NCBI RefSeq assembly: GCF_900128975.1
Contig: NZ_FQVC01000008.1
Coordinates: forward strand, 76,972 to 140,971
Reading direction: 5' to 3'
DNA length: 64,000 bases
Origin: Devosia limi DSM 17137
GTDB lineage: Bacteria; Pseudomonadota; Alphaproteobacteria; Rhizobiales; Devosiaceae
Below are positions 1-10,437 of this stretch, one piece after another. A model generated the notes under the pieces. That model saw only the letters and a list, made by a program, of their open reading frames with translations, ran no database searches and was not told the origin of the DNA. The first letter of the stretch is position 1; the number at the start of each line of letters is the position of its first letter. The position numbers and the translations under genes were made by a program.

Positions 1-45
1 CCCCTCAAGGGGGAGGGGAGCCCACCGGCGGTGCCCGGACCGCAA

Positions 46-72
46 AAGCAAAGGGGCCCTTGCGGGCCCCTT
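46..72 (-). terminator. Rho-independent terminator of glnA
   Basis: Read on the minus strand, a GC-rich inverted repeat (AAGGGGCCC / GGGCCCCTT) with a 3-4 base loop lies about 25 bp past the glnA stop codon and is followed by a T-rich tail. It would end the glnB-glnA transcript. Confidence 0.75.
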
Positions 73-96
73 CATCGTCAGCGGTATCGGATCGGC

Positions 97-1506
97 TTAG
101 GCCGAGTAGTACATTTCGTACTCGACCGGATGCGGGGTCTGCTCGAACTTGATGACTTCCGTCATCTTGAGTTCGATGTAGCTGGCGATCTGGTCCTTGT
201 CGAACACGCCACCGGCGAGCAGGAACTCGTGGTCGGCTTCCAGGGCGTTCAGAGCTTCGCGCAGCGAACCGCAGACATGCGGGATCTGCATCAGTTCCTG
301 GCGCGGCAGTTCGTACAGATCCTTGTCCATCGGCTCGCCGGGGTGGATCTTGTTCTTGATGCCGTCGAGGCCGGCCATCAGCATCGCAGCGAAGCTGAGA
401 TACGGGTTTGCCAGCGGATCGGGGAAGCGGATTTCGACGCGCTTGGCCTTCGGTGACTGGCCGAAGGGGATACGGCAGGAGGCCGAGCGGTTGCGGGCCG
501 AGTAGGCCAGCAGCACAGGGGCTTCAAAGCCGGGGACCAGGCGCTTGTAGGAGTTGGTGGTCGGGTTGGTGAAGGCGTTGATGGCCTTGGCATGCTTGAT
601 GATACCGCCAATGTAATACAGCGCGTCCATCGACAGGCCGGCATACTGGTCGCCGGCGAACAGCGGCTTGCCGTCTTTCCAGATCGACTGGTGGCAGTGC
701 ATGCCCGAGCCGTTGTCGCCGAAGATTGGCTTCGGCATGAAGGTCACGGTCTTGCCATAGGCATTGGCAACCTGGTGGATGACATACTTGTAGATCTGCA
801 CGTCGTCGGCAGCCTTGATCATCGGCGCAAACTTGATGCCGAGTTCATGCTGGGCCGAAGCCACTTCGTGGTGGTGCTTTTCGACAACCACGCCCATTTC
901 GGCCATTGCCGCGAGCATTTCGCCACGGATGTCCTGGGCGCTGTCCAGCGGCGGCACCGGGAAATAGCCCTTCTTGAGACCGATATGGTGGCCGTTATTG
1001 CCGGCTTCATAGGCGGTGTCGTTGTTGGACGGCAGTTCCGGATGGTCGACTTCAAAGCCAACCTTGAACGGGGTGTTGGAATACTTCACGTCGTCGAACA
1101 TGAAGAATTCCGGCTCGGCGCCGAACACCACGGTGTCGCCGATACCGGTCGACTTGAGATAGGCCTCTGCCTTCTTGGCCGTGGTGCGCGGGTCGCGGCT
1201 ATAGGGCTGGTAGGTCAGGGGCTCGAGAATGTCGCAGTTGATGACCAGGGTCGACGCACCAAAGAACGGGTCCATGTAGTGCGAGTCCGGATCGGGCATC
1301 AGCACCATGTCGGACTCGTTGATGGCCTTCCAGCCGCCGATCGAGGAACCGTCGAACATCGTGCCTTCTTCGAACAGGTCCTCATCGACGATGGAAACGT
1401 CGAGCGTGAGGTGCTGCAGCTTACCGCGCGGGTCGGTGAAGCGCAGGTCCACATACTTGATGTTCTCGTCTTTGATGCGCTTGAGAAGGTCGCTTCCGGT
1501 GGTCAT
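97..1506 (-). CDS. glnA: Glutamine synthetase, type I
   Basis: Cytoplasmic dodecameric enzyme that makes glutamine from glutamate, ammonia and ATP. It is 469 residues, the usual length for GSI, and begins [20 protein letters not shown]. The active-site stretches are visible: [10 protein letters not shown], the [10 protein letters not shown] region and NRSASCRIP. Near the C-terminus DKDLYELP carries Tyr398, which matches the adenylylated tyrosine (Tyr397) of the E. coli enzyme, so covalent control by GlnE is expected. The gene lies 58 bp downstream of glnB on the same strand, the common glnBA arrangement of alphaproteobacteria, and ends at a clear terminator. Assignment is very secure. Confidence 0.98.
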   Translation of the reverse strand: MTTGSDLLKRIKDENIKYVDLRFTDPRGKLQHLTLDVSIVDEDLFEEGTMFDGSSIGGWKAINESDMVLMPDPDSHYMDPFFGASTLVINCDILEPLTYQPYSRDPRTTAKKAEAYLKSTGIGDTVVFGAEPEFFMFDDVKYSNTPFKVGFEVDHPELPSNNDTAYEAGNNGHHIGLKKGYFPVPPLDSAQDIRGEMLAAMAEMGVVVEKHHHEVASAQHELGIKFAPMIKAADDVQIYKYVIHQVANAYGKTVTFMPKPIFGDNGSGMHCHQSIWKDGKPLFAGDQYAGLSMDALYYIGGIIKHAKAINAFTNPTTNSYKRLVPGFEAPVLLAYSARNRSASCRIPFGQSPKAKRVEIRFPDPLANPYLSFAAMLMAGLDGIKNKIHPGEPMDKDLYELPRQELMQIPHVCGSLREALNALEADHEFLLAGGVFDKDQIASYIELKMTEVIKFEQTPHPVEYEMYYSA

Positions 1507-1564
1507 TAGGTCTTCCCCTGTCTATTCGGAATGCTGTGGTGTTTGTGTGGATGGTCAGGCGCGC

Positions 1565-1984
<420 letters not shown>

Positions 1985-2221
1985 TCATTGCATTGCAATG
2001 GTTTACAGACGCACTGCATACGGGACGGGCAGGCGGAAGAACCCGTCCATGGTCAGATTTGCGGCAAGATGCCCATTTCTTGGGCAATTGGCAAACACTC
2101 GCCTGCCCAATGCTGTGGCGCGCGAGTTGTCCAAAGGCCTGTAAGGCTTGCCACAATGAGGCTTTGACTGGCACTTCAAGTTAGGTTAGACCCTCGCCCA
2201 ACCCGGCCAACGGGTATTCTT

Positions 2222-2306
2222 GCGGGTGTGGCGGAACTGGTAGACGCACTGGATTTAGGTTCCAGCGCCGCAAGGCGTGGAGGTTCGAGTCCTCTCACCC
2301 GCACCA
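2222..2306 (+). tRNA. tRNA-Leu (anticodon UAG)
   Basis: The 85-nt class II tRNA has an acceptor stem GCGGGTG/CACCCGC, a long variable arm, the T-arm GGTTCGAGTCC and an encoded CCA end. The anticodon loop TTTAGGT between CTGGA and TCCAG gives UAG, reading CUA codons. It lies 49 bp upstream of tig, a neighbourhood common in Hyphomicrobiales. Confidence 0.97.
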
Positions 2307-2355
2307 CGATTATGACCCTGGCTGCCTAAGATCAATGAATACGGGATTGAACCGA

Positions 2356-3735
2356 ATGCAGGTTACCGAAACCCTCAACGAGGGCCTGAAGCGCAAGTTG
2401 AGCGTCACCATTCCGGCGAAAGACCTCGTCTCGCGCCTCGATGCCAAGCTCAACGAGATCCGGGGCCAGGCCAGCATCAAGGGCTTTCGCCCAGGCAAGG
2501 TGCCGACCGCTCACCTCAAGAAGGTCTATGGTCGTTCGGCCATGTCCGAAGTGATGCAGGACGCAATCAATTCGACCGTTTCCGAGACCCTTGATCAGCG
2601 CTCCGAGCGCGCCGCAGCGCAGCCCAAGGTTGACCTGCCGGACGATCAGGCCGTGATCAACGACGTTCTCGAAGGCAAGGCCGACCTGGCATTCGTCGTG
2701 GAGTACGAAGTCCTGCCGCCGGTTGAACTGATGGAACTCAAGGGCGTCAAGCTCAACAAGCCCGTCGTTGAAATCACCGACGAAGAGCTGGATGCCGAAG
2801 TCAACCGCGTGTTCGCCCAGAACCGTGGCTATACCGACAAGGGCGATGACGCTGTTGTCGAAACCGGCGACCGCCTTGGTCTGTCGTTTGTTGGCAAGAT
2901 CGACGGCAAGCCGTTCGATGGCGGCACTTCCGACCATGCTCACCTGACCGTTGGTTCGGGCGAGTTCATCCCGGGCTTCGAAGAGCAGCTCGTTGGCATG
3001 AAGAAGGGCGAGACTCGCGAAATCGAAGTCACGTTCCCCAAGGATTACCAGAGCGAAGAGCTTGCCGGTAAGAAGGCCACTTTCGAAGTGACCATCCTGC
3101 ACGCCGACGGCCCGAACACGGGCGAGCTGGACGATGAGTTCGCCAAGCGCCTTGGCGTCGAAGACGTCGCTGCGCTGCGCGCCGCCGTCAAGACCCAGAT
3201 GGAAGCCGCGCTGGCTTCGATGAGCCGCCAGCACGTCAAGCGCCAGATTCTGGACGCGCTCGATGACGGTCACAAGTTCGAAGTACCGGCCCAGCTGGTC
3301 GATGCCGAGTTCGAGACCATCTGGAACCGCGTCAAGCACGAGATCGAGGCCCATGGCCGTTCCTTCGAAGACGAAGGCACGACCGAAGAAGCCGCCAAGG
3401 AACAGTACCGCAAGATCGCCGAGCGCCGCGTGCGTCTGGGCCTCGTGGTTGCTGAGATCGGCAACAAGAACGACGTCAACGTCACCGACGAAGAGCACCA
3501 GCAGGCGCTCATCGCCGAGGTCCGTCGTTTCCAGGGCCAGGAACAGCAGGTTTACGACTATTACCGCAAGAACCCGCAGGCTCTCGCCGGTCTCCGTGCT
3601 CCCGTGTTCGAGAACAAGGTCGTCGACTTTGTTGCCGAGCTGGCCGAGCAGACCGAAAAGAAGATGACCCGCGCCGAGCTGGCCAAGCTGATCCAGGCCG
3701 ACGAGGACGAAGTTCCGGAAGAACACCACCACTAA
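2356..3735 (+). CDS. tig: Trigger factor, ribosome-associated chaperone and peptidyl-prolyl isomerase
   Basis: Folds nascent chains at the ribosome exit tunnel. The N-terminal ribosome-binding domain contains GFRPGKVP (about residue 43), the expected signature loop. A central FKBP-type isomerase domain (about 155-240) follows, with [21 protein letters not shown] long helical C-terminal chaperone domain completes the 459 residues. I chose ATG 2356 because the protein then starts [15 protein letters not shown], the family start; an ATG seven codons upstream has no better ribosome site. The C-terminus ends in a short acidic and His-rich tail ([10 protein letters not shown]). A strong terminator follows. 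Confidence 0.97.
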   Translation: MQVTETLNEGLKRKLSVTIPAKDLVSRLDAKLNEIRGQASIKGFRPGKVPTAHLKKVYGRSAMSEVMQDAINSTVSETLDQRSERAAAQPKVDLPDDQAVINDVLEGKADLAFVVEYEVLPPVELMELKGVKLNKPVVEITDEELDAEVNRVFAQNRGYTDKGDDAVVETGDRLGLSFVGKIDGKPFDGGTSDHAHLTVGSGEFIPGFEEQLVGMKKGETREIEVTFPKDYQSEELAGKKATFEVTILHADGPNTGELDDEFAKRLGVEDVAALRAAVKTQMEAALASMSRQHVKRQILDALDDGHKFEVPAQLVDAEFETIWNRVKHEIEAHGRSFEDEGTTEEAAKEQYRKIAERRVRLGLVVAEIGNKNDVNVTDEEHQQALIAEVRRFQGQEQQVYDYYRKNPQALAGLRAPVFENKVVDFVAELAEQTEKKMTRAELAKLIQADEDEVPEEHHH

Positions 3736-3755
3736 GGTTCCGGACCAGATTTTTG

Positions 3756-3788
3756 AAAGCCGCCCAGCAATGGGCGGCTTTTTGTTTT
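3756..3788 (+). terminator. Rho-independent terminator of tig
   Basis: A 10-bp perfect stem (AAGCCGCCCA / TGGGCGGCTT) with loop GCAA is followed directly by TTTTTG. It begins about 20 bp past the tig stop. Confidence 0.9.
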
Positions 3789-3877
3789 GGGGCCGGCTGG
3801 TAGGATGGGCTCGCCGGCACCACATCGGCAGGGCCTCGCAAATCCGGCAAGGCCGACATCAAGGACGTTACCGACCA

Positions 3878-5353
3878 ATGAGCAGCCCCAGTTCCGATAT
3901 TCTGCTGACGCCAGCCCAGATGGGCGAAGCCGACCGCCTCGCCGTGCGCGCCGGAATCAAATCCCTCAAGCTGATGGAGGCCGCTGGCCGTGCTGTGGTG
4001 GATGCAGTAACCGAGCACTATTACCAGCGCTCGGTGCTGGTCCTCTGCGGCATGGGCAATAATGGCGGCGACGGCTTCGTGGCCGCACGCCTGCTCAAGG
4101 AGAAGGGCTGGCCGGTGCAATTGCGGCTCATTGGGGATCGCGCGGCGCTCAAGGGCGATGCCGCGGCCATGGCGGCGCTGTGGACCGGCAGGACCGAAGC
4201 CCCAAGTCTGAAGGACCTCGAGCACGCCGACCTGGTGATCGATGCTCTGATTGGTGCCGGGCTGGATCGGGACGTCGACGGTGCGCTTGCCGAGCTCATT
4301 GGGGCGGTCAATGCCAGTGGCCGTCCCGTGGTCAGCATCGATGTCCCCAGCGGGTTGGATGGCGCCACCGGGGCCGTGCGGGGCACGGCGATAGACGCCG
4401 ACCTCACGGTGACGTTCTTCCGGCTCAAGCCGGGTCACCTGCTGCAGCCGGGCCGCGATCTGTGCGGTGAAACGGTGCTGGCTGACATTGGCATTCCCGA
4501 TTCTGTGCTTGATCTAATCGGTGCAAGTGCATGGGAAAACACGCCAAACCAGTGGGAAATTCCCGCAGCCGAGAGCCAGGGTAACAAATTTGACCGTGGC
4601 CACTGTGTCGTGGTTTCGGGCGGTCCACTGCACACCGGCGCCGCCCGGCTGGCGGCAATGGGCGCGTTCCGTGCCGGTGCCGGTCTGGTGTCATTGACCG
4701 GCACGCAGGATGCCCTGATGGTCCATGCCGCTCACGTCACTGCAGTGATGTTGAAGGTGTCCGAGACCGTTGCGGATCTGACCGCGCTCCTCGCCGACAA
4801 CCGCATCACCACCGTCGTGCTCGGCCCGGCCGCAGGCGTGGGGCAGGAGACGCGCGACAAGACGCTGGCGGCGCTGGCAGCAGGCGCCGCGGTCGTGCTG
4901 GATGCCGATGCCCTAATCAGCTTTGAAGGGCAGGCCGAGGCCCTGTTTGCCGCCATCAAGGCCCAGCCGGAGCGCCCGGTCGTGCTGACGCCCCATGGGG
5001 GCGAGTTCCGGCGCCTGTTTGGCGAGACCCAGGGCGACAAGTTGACCATGGCCCGCGCCGCTGCGCGGCATTGCGGCGCCACGATCGTTTACAAGGGCAA
5101 TGACACCGTCATCGCCGCGCCCGATGGCCGGGCCATCGTCAACGCCAATGCGCCGGCCTGGCTGGGAACGGCCGGGGCTGGCGACGTGCTGGCGGGGATC
5201 GTGGCGGGCCTTCTGGCGCGCGGTATGCCCGGATTTCAGGCCGCCGCCGCCGCCGTGTGGGTGCACGCCGATGCTGCCAACCGATTCGGAGGACCCGGAC
5301 TGATCAGTGAAGATCTGCCATTATTGGTGCCGGGCGTGCTGGCAAGCCTCTAG
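3878..5353 (+). CDS. nnr: Bifunctional NAD(P)H-hydrate repair enzyme (epimerase plus ADP-dependent dehydratase)
   Basis: Repairs damaged NADHX and NADPHX. The N-terminal YjeF epimerase half (about 1-215) shows [16 protein letters not shown] at about 58-73. The C-terminal dehydratase half, of the ribokinase-like CARKD fold, shows [13 protein letters not shown] and [20 protein letters not shown] near the end, with the aspartate of GDVLAG as the expected catalytic residue. The frame is open upstream, but ATG 3878 starts at the usual family position ([20 protein letters not shown]) with AAGGA 12 bases before it, giving 491 residues. It stands alone between two terminated units. Confidence 0.93.
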   Translation: MSSPSSDILLTPAQMGEADRLAVRAGIKSLKLMEAAGRAVVDAVTEHYYQRSVLVLCGMGNNGGDGFVAARLLKEKGWPVQLRLIGDRAALKGDAAAMAALWTGRTEAPSLKDLEHADLVIDALIGAGLDRDVDGALAELIGAVNASGRPVVSIDVPSGLDGATGAVRGTAIDADLTVTFFRLKPGHLLQPGRDLCGETVLADIGIPDSVLDLIGASAWENTPNQWEIPAAESQGNKFDRGHCVVVSGGPLHTGAARLAAMGAFRAGAGLVSLTGTQDALMVHAAHVTAVMLKVSETVADLTALLADNRITTVVLGPAAGVGQETRDKTLAALAAGAAVVLDADALISFEGQAEALFAAIKAQPERPVVLTPHGGEFRRLFGETQGDKLTMARAAARHCGATIVYKGNDTVIAAPDGRAIVNANAPAWLGTAGAGDVLAGIVAGLLARGMPGFQAAAAAVWVHADAANRFGGPGLISEDLPLLVPGVLASL

Positions 5354-5462
5354 AAATGGTGAACATGCGGGCAAAAGGGCATCGCGCCTTGCTCCTGCCG
5401 AAAAAATCGTTAGTGCAGGGCGCAATGATTTTTCACGTTCTGATGATTTCACGGAGCCTCTC

Positions 5463-5693
5463 GTGAGCGACCTGACCCTGAGCCAAGCCATCGACAACAT
5501 CTATGCGTCGATCAAGAACAATAACGAGGACATTGACCTCCACATCGCCGCGCTGAAGGCCGCAATGGCGACCGAGGGCGTCAAGGAGGCGGTGTTCGAG
5601 CCGGCCAAGCTGGCCCAGAACAACCGCCAGGGTCGCAAGACCATGCAAGCCTATTTCAAGAAGAAGGGCGTTCCGGTCAGCTTCGCTTCATAG
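5463..5693 (+). CDS. Small conserved hypothetical protein
   Basis: A 76-residue protein reading MSDLTLSQAIDNIYASIKNN at the N-terminus, with a GTG start preceded by CGGAG at 8 bases. It is hydrophilic, probably helical, and ends with a basic stretch (NNRQGRKTMQAYFKKKGVPV). It has no signal peptide or membrane segment. Codon use matches neighbouring genes and the start signal is good, so I regard it as real. I do not recognise a named family. It may be co-transcribed with nnr (109 bp gap). Confidence 0.75.
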   Translation: MSDLTLSQAIDNIYASIKNNNEDIDLHIAALKAAMATEGVKEAVFEPAKLAQNNRQGRKTMQAYFKKKGVPVSFAS

Positions 5694-5753
5694 GGACGGA
5701 CACCATGGCGTCGGGTTGGCATTCACCTTGCCGTCACAAGCCTTGGCGTGCCT

Positions 5754-5782
5754 ATTGAAGCGCGCGTCAATGCCGCCTATCT
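5754..5782 (+). promoter_or_regulatory. Weak RpoH-like promoter candidate upstream of clpP
   Basis: ATTG-N18-CCTATCT differs by one base from the alphaproteobacterial heat-shock consensus CTTG-N17/18-CYTATNT. It would give a leader of about 160 nt before clpP, a gene often under heat-shock control. This rests on eye-matching only. Confidence 0.28.
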
Positions 5783-5950
5783 GTGCCTTTACCGCGCGTT
5801 AATGCGGCACAGGCAGCAATCGGCCAGTCGCGCTGATTCGAATTCAAGGCACGATCCAGCAATTTGGGTGTCCGGTTTCCGGCATCGTGTACCAACCGAA
5901 TAGGCTAGCCCGGCATCCACGCAGTCCGGCGCAGCAAAGGGGCATCAACT

Positions 5951-6577
5951 ATGAGAGATCCACACGATCTTTACATGAATACGCTCGTTCCCATGGTGGT
6001 TGAGCAATCCAACCGCGGCGAGCGCGCATTCGACATTTACTCGCGCCTGCTGCGTGAGCGCATCATCTTCGTGACCGGCGTGGTCGAGGACAACATGGCG
6101 AGCCTGATCGTGGCTCAGCTGCTGTTCCTTGAGTCGGAAAATCCGAAGAAGGAAATTTCCATGTACATCAACTCGCCTGGTGGCGTGGTGACGGCTGGCC
6201 TGTCGATCTACGACACCATGCAGTTCATCCGTCCGCCGGTTGGCACGATGGTCATGGGGCAGGCGGCTTCGATGGGCTCGCTGCTGCTGGCCGCCGGTGA
6301 AGCCGGGATGCGGACGTCGCTACCGAATTCGCGCGTCATGGTTCACCAGCCGTCCGGCGGGTTCCAGGGTCAGGTGACTGACATCCTGATTCACGCCAAG
6401 GAAGTCGAAGGCCTGAAGCGTCGTCTCAATCAAATCTACGAGAAGCACACCGGCCGCACTTACGAGGAAATCGAGAACGCTCTCGAGCGTGATCGCTTCC
6501 TGTCTGCCGAAGAAGCCAAGACCTTTGGCCTTATCGACAGCGTCTACGAGAAGCGCGCCGTACCGGACGCAGTCTGA
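5951..6577 (+). CDS. clpP: ATP-dependent Clp protease proteolytic subunit
   Basis: Tetradecameric serine protease chamber that degrades proteins unfolded by ClpX or ClpA. It has 208 residues. The catalytic triad is Ser107 (GQAASMGS), His132 (MVHQPSGG) and Asp181 (ERDRFLS), each offset by nine from the mature E. coli numbering (98/123/172). The start ATG has AAGGGG 7-12 bases upstream. clpX follows after 172 bp, the standard pairing. Confidence 0.98.
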   Translation: MRDPHDLYMNTLVPMVVEQSNRGERAFDIYSRLLRERIIFVTGVVEDNMASLIVAQLLFLESENPKKEISMYINSPGGVVTAGLSIYDTMQFIRPPVGTMVMGQAASMGSLLLAAGEAGMRTSLPNSRVMVHQPSGGFQGQVTDILIHAKEVEGLKRRLNQIYEKHTGRTYEEIENALERDRFLSAEEAKTFGLIDSVYEKRAVPDAV

Positions 6578-6749
6578 TCTATGGGCGTTAACGCCAATAA
6601 CGAAGCGCCGCGGAGTGTGACATCCGCGGAATTGCACGTAGCCGGATCGACCGCTAAGGTCGGTTCGGCTTAGACTTTCTTTAGGCCTCGAGCGTTACCG
6701 TCATAGGTGACGTTGAATTTTGGGGGTGTTTACCCCCGGGAGTGACAGG

Positions 6750-8027
6750 ATGTCCAAAGAGACAACGAACGGCGAATCCTCCAAGAACACGCTTTATTGC
6801 TCGTTCTGCGGGAAATCCCAGCATGAGGTTCGCAAGCTGATCGCCGGTCCGACCGTGTTCATCTGTGATGAATGCGTAGAACTGTGCATGGACATCATCC
6901 GCGAAGAGAACAAGACCTCGATGGTCAAGTCCTCCGATGGCGTGCCGACACCTGCAGATATCTGCAAGGTGCTCGACGACTATGTCATCGGCCAGTACCG
7001 CGCCAAGCGCGTGCTCTCCGTGGCCGTCCACAACCACTACAAGCGCCTGCACCACGCGACCAAGAACCAGGATGTTGAGCTTTCCAAGTCCAACATTCTG
7101 CTGATTGGTCCGACCGGTTCGGGCAAGACGCTGCTGGCCCAGACCCTGGCTCGTATCCTCGACGTGCCCTTCACCATGGCTGATGCCACGACGCTCACCG
7201 AAGCCGGCTATGTCGGCGAAGACGTTGAAAACATCATCCTCAAGTTGCTGCAGGCCGCCGACTACAATGTCGAAAAGGCCCAGCGCGGCATCGTCTATAT
7301 CGACGAAGTCGACAAGATCAGCCGCAAGTCCGACAACCCGTCGATCACCCGTGACGTATCGGGCGAAGGCGTGCAGCAGGCCCTGCTCAAGATCATGGAA
7401 GGCACCGTGGCTTCCGTTCCGCCCCAGGGCGGTCGCAAGCACCCGCAGCAGGAATTCCTGCAGGTGGACACGACCAATATCCTGTTCATCTGCGGCGGTG
7501 CCTTCTCGGGCCTCGAAAAGATCATTTCGGCACGCGGCGAAGGCTCGGGCATCGGCTTCGGTGCCGTGGTCAAGGACCCCAACGACCGTCGCGTCGGGCA
7601 GGTCCTGGCTGACGTCGCCCCGGAAGATCTGGTGCGCTTCGGCCTGATCCCGGAATTCATCGGTCGTCTGCCGATCCTGGCGACCCTTGAAGATCTGGAT
7701 ATTGCCGCCCTGATCGAAATCCTGACGATGCCAAAGAACGCTCTGGTGCGTCAGTACCAGCGTCTGTTCCAGATGGAAGAAGTCGAGCTGACCTTCCACG
7801 AGGATGCCCTCAAGGCCATTGCCGAGAAGGCCATCGAGCGCAAGACGGGTGCTCGCGGTCTGCGGTCCATCCTGGAAGGCATCCTGCTCGACACCATGTA
7901 CGACCTGCCATCTCTGGAAGGCGTCGAGGAAGTCGTGATCAGCGAAGACGTGGTGAAGGGCAAGGACGTGCGTCCGCTCTACATCTACTCCGATCGCCAG
8001 AAGGAAGAACTGCCCGCAGGGGCCTGA
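6750..8027 (+). CDS. clpX: ATP-dependent Clp protease ATP-binding subunit ClpX
   Basis: AAA+ unfoldase that feeds substrates such as SsrA-tagged proteins to ClpP. The N-terminal zinc-binding domain has Cys17, Cys20, Cys39 and Cys42. Walker A is GPTGSGKT, Walker B is [10 protein letters not shown], and the pore loop and sensor regions follow. At 425 residues it is full length. ATG 6750 was chosen because the family starts just before the zinc domain and GGGAG lies upstream; ten further in-frame codons upstream are less likely. A short hairpin (GGGGGT/ACCCCC, 6722-6737) sits immediately before the ribosome site and could affect initiation. Confidence 0.98.
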   Translation: MSKETTNGESSKNTLYCSFCGKSQHEVRKLIAGPTVFICDECVELCMDIIREENKTSMVKSSDGVPTPADICKVLDDYVIGQYRAKRVLSVAVHNHYKRLHHATKNQDVELSKSNILLIGPTGSGKTLLAQTLARILDVPFTMADATTLTEAGYVGEDVENIILKLLQAADYNVEKAQRGIVYIDEVDKISRKSDNPSITRDVSGEGVQQALLKIMEGTVASVPPQGGRKHPQQEFLQVDTTNILFICGGAFSGLEKIISARGEGSGIGFGAVVKDPNDRRVGQVLADVAPEDLVRFGLIPEFIGRLPILATLEDLDIAALIEILTMPKNALVRQYQRLFQMEEVELTFHEDALKAIAEKAIERKTGARGLRSILEGILLDTMYDLPSLEGVEEVVISEDVVKGKDVRPLYIYSDRQKEELPAGA

Positions 8028-8050
8028 TCTTCTCGACCATGAGATACTAA

Positions 8051-8080
8051 AACGCCGGGGCAAAAGCCCCGGCGTTTTTG
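8051..8080 (+). terminator. Rho-independent terminator of clpX
   Basis: An 11-bp perfect stem (AACGCCGGGGC / GCCCCGGCGTT) with an AAAA loop and a TTTTTG tail, 23 bp past the clpX stop. Confidence 0.92.
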
Positions 8081-8099
8081 ATTCTTGCTCACCCACGGA

Positions 8100-8175
8100 G
8101 TCATTCCCGCGCAGGCGGGAATCCACTCTTTGGCACACCGGATGAAGAATGGATTCCCGCCTGCGCGGGAATGAC
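8100..8175. repeat. Intergenic inverted repeat, paired REP-like element
   Basis: Two perfect 26-bp arms in inverted orientation (8100-8125 and 8150-8175) flank a 24-bp spacer. Each arm contains an imperfect palindrome of the type ATTCCCGC-GCAG-GCGGGAAT. A related single unit occurs at 54579-54605. This type of dispersed intergenic repeat is common in proteobacteria. Confidence 0.85.
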
Positions 8176-8201
8176 CCGGTGGTCGTTTCAGGTCTCGTGG
8201 T

Positions 8202-9254
8202 TCAGGCGATCTCCGGCGTCCTGGCGGGCAGCACTCTGTGCGGTTCGCTCACCAGCTCCCCATAAAGGTTCTTCGGATCCGCCACATCCGGCACCAGGTC
8301 CAGCATGTGCTTCGGTCCGCTCCGCGTCAGGTCATGCACCAGCCGGAGGGCTGAAAAATCCTCGATAGCGAAACCAACCGAGTCGAAGACGGTGATCTCA
8401 TCAGCGTCGGTGCGGCCAAACCTGGAGCCAGCCAGCACTTCCCACAGTTCGGTGACGGGATAATCCGCCTCCATCTGCTGGATTTCGCCCTCCACCCGCG
8501 TCTGCGGCGTGAACTCCACGAACACCCTGGCGCGCTCGAGAATGTCCCGATGTAGCTCCGTCTTGCCGGGGCAATCGCCGCCAATGGCGTTGATATGCGT
8601 GCCGGGGCTCAGCATGTCCGCCGTGATGACGGCCGCGCGGCCTTTGACCGCCGTGGCAACGGTCACGATATCCGCGCCCGCTACGGCTTCACGCGCAGAA
8701 CCGGCGCGGATCAGTCGAAGACCGAAACCAGCGGCATTGGCCATGAACTTCTCGACCGCCAGGGGATCGGGGTCGTAAACCCTGATCTCCTCGATGCCGA
8801 TGATCGCCTGAAAGGCGAGGGCCTGGAATTCCGATTGTGCTCCCGTGCCGATCAGCGCCAGCGTGCGGCTCTCTGGCCGGGCCAGCAGTGATGCGGCGAA
8901 AGCCGACGTGGCCGCGGTGCGCAGGGCCGTCAGCAGCGTCATTTCGCTGATCAGCAGCGGATAGCCCGTGGCGACATCGGCGAGGACGCCAAATCCGGTC
9001 ACCGTCAGCTTACCGGATGCCGGATTGCCTGGGTGGCCGTTGACATATTTGAAGCTGTAAAGCGTTCCGTCCGAGGTTGGCATCAGCTCGATAACACCCT
9101 TGGCGGAGTGGCTGGCGACACGGGCTGACTTTTCGAATTCGGGCCAACGTCCGAAATCGGCGCGGATATAGTCGGTCAATTGTTTCAGAAAGCCCTTTGT
9201 GCCGGTGGTTCGCACCAGCCTCTTGAGGTCCTCGATACCAATGAATTGGGTCAT
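8202..9254 (-). CDS. ocd: Ornithine cyclodeaminase
   Basis: Converts L-ornithine to L-proline and ammonia with tightly bound NAD. It has 350 residues, the same length as the Pseudomonas putida enzyme, and is alignable with it throughout (SARVASHS, ELMP, YVNGHP, GTGAQSEFQALAF). Lys69 and Asp227 (INAIGGDCPGKTEL) match the catalytic Lys69 and Asp228 of that enzyme. The start overlaps the arginase stop as ATGA, so the two are translationally coupled: arginase makes ornithine, this enzyme consumes it. Assignment is secure; a role in opine rather than arginine use cannot be excluded. Confidence 0.94.
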   Translation of the reverse strand: MTQFIGIEDLKRLVRTTGTKGFLKQLTDYIRADFGRWPEFEKSARVASHSAKGVIELMPTSDGTLYSFKYVNGHPGNPASGKLTVTGFGVLADVATGYPLLISEMTLLTALRTAATSAFAASLLARPESRTLALIGTGAQSEFQALAFQAIIGIEEIRVYDPDPLAVEKFMANAAGFGLRLIRAGSAREAVAGADIVTVATAVKGRAAVITADMLSPGTHINAIGGDCPGKTELHRDILERARVFVEFTPQTRVEGEIQQMEADYPVTELWEVLAGSRFGRTDADEITVFDSVGFAIEDFSALRLVHDLTRSGPKHMLDLVPDVADPKNLYGELVSEPHRVLPARTPEIA

Positions 9255-10291
9255 TGCTGCCTCCCTGCTGCAGTGATGGTTGCACCCTGTCGGGAATAAG
9301 GTGCGGCGCCGGATGCCAGCCCGGTGAAGCCGGTGCCGCGCATTGGCGAACGCGCCATGATCTGGCGGCCAAACAGGCTGGCGGCGAGATCGACCAGCAG
9401 CCGGGCGCTCATGCCGGCGTGGTCGAGGAATGGATTGAGCTCGACGATATCCACGGAGCTGACGCAGCCGCTGTCATGCAGCATTTCCATCGCCAGGTGA
9501 CCTTCACGGAAGGTGAGGCCTCCCGCGACTGGCGTGCCGGCACCCGGAGCAATCGAGGGATCCATGACATCGACATCCAGGCTCACATGCAGATGCCCAT
9601 CAACGGCTTCCACGCGCTCGATAACCCCGCGCATCAGTGCTACGGCGCCCATTTCGTCGATCCGGCGCATATCCATCACATCGACGCCGCGCGCCTCCAG
9701 CAGTGTGCGCTCGGGCCGGTCGATGGAGCGGGCGCCAAAGATGGTGACGTTGCGCGGATCGATTGCCCCACGCCACGGCCCATCAAACTCCGGGCCAAAG
9801 TCCGGCTCGCCGCACAGCAGCGCCAGTGGCATGCCGTGCAGATTGCCGGTGGTGGAGGTTTCCGGCGTGTTGAAATCGCCATGGGCATCGACCCACAGCA
9901 CGAAGAGCGGCTTGCCGATCTCGGCGCAGTGGCGCGCCACGCCACCTAGGGTGCCCATGGAGAGACTATGGTCGCCCCCGAGGAACACCGGCAGGTGTCC
10001 GGCCTGCAGCGACGCCTGTGCCCGCTGGCAGCTCTGCGCAGCCAATGCCAGCACGTCGGCCTGGCGCTCGGTCGATAGCCGCCACGGCGATTGGGCGTTA
10101 GGGGCAGGGCGCTCGTGCCAGACAATATCGCCGTGATCGCTGACCGTGTGGCCCAGCGCGGCGAGCGTATCGAGCAGCCCAGCCACGCGCAGTGCTTCCG
10201 GCCCCATACCATCGCCGCGGCACGAAGCGCCCGCGTCAGTGGGAATGCCAAAGATGTCGATGGAGCGAACGGCGTCTGCTGGCTGATGCAT
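9251..10291 (-). CDS. rocF: Arginase
   Basis: Mn-dependent hydrolase that splits arginine into ornithine and urea. Metal-binding motifs of the ureohydrolase family are present: GGDHSLSMG (His108), DAHGDFNTP (Asp135, His137, Asp139) and SLDVDVMDPS. I chose the ATG at 10291 (MHQPADAVRSIDIFGIPTDA, 346 residues) because GGGGA lies about nine bases upstream. Further in-frame starts at 10315 and beyond would add a non-conserved leader. The gene is first in an operon with ocd and diverges from an Lrp-type regulator gene. Agmatinase is a less likely alternative; the ocd partner favours arginase. Confidence 0.9.
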   Translation of the reverse strand: MHQPADAVRSIDIFGIPTDAGASCRGDGMGPEALRVAGLLDTLAALGHTVSDHGDIVWHERPAPNAQSPWRLSTERQADVLALAAQSCQRAQASLQAGHLPVFLGGDHSLSMGTLGGVARHCAEIGKPLFVLWVDAHGDFNTPETSTTGNLHGMPLALLCGEPDFGPEFDGPWRGAIDPRNVTIFGARSIDRPERTLLEARGVDVMDMRRIDEMGAVALMRGVIERVEAVDGHLHVSLDVDVMDPSIAPGAGTPVAGGLTFREGHLAMEMLHDSGCVSSVDIVELNPFLDHAGMSARLLVDLAASLFGRQIMARSPMRGTGFTGLASGAAPYSRQGATITAAGRQQ

Positions 10292-10400
10292 TGGTGTCGG
10301 TCCCCGCCGGGTCATGACCGGCTCTGATGATCCCTTCAGCATGAAGCACAGTGAGGTGGGCCAATAGTCGGAGATGTGATAGAAATGACTATTCAACTGA

Positions 10401-10430
10401 GCAAAGTGGCGGTGCAAAATGTGCAAAGTG
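10401..10430. promoter_or_regulatory. Repeated GCAAAGTG motif between rocF and the Lrp gene
   Basis: GCAAAGTG occurs twice (10401 and 10423, exactly 22 bp or about two helical turns apart) with a third partial copy GTGCAAAA between them. It lies just before the regulator's start codon, in the divergent promoter region. Phased repeats suit the Lrp/AsnC family, so it may be the operator. This is inference. Confidence 0.3.
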
Positions 10431-10437
10431 ACAGATC

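Noticed and set aside
592..1509. A 305-codon open frame on the plus strand opposite glnA
   Set aside because: It mirrors the codon structure of glnA in a GC-rich genome, has no ribosome site and no recognisable protein pattern.
2332..3825. A 497-codon open frame opposite tig
   Set aside because: It is antisense to a certain gene, runs through the tig terminator and reads as low-information Leu/Val/Asp-rich sequence.
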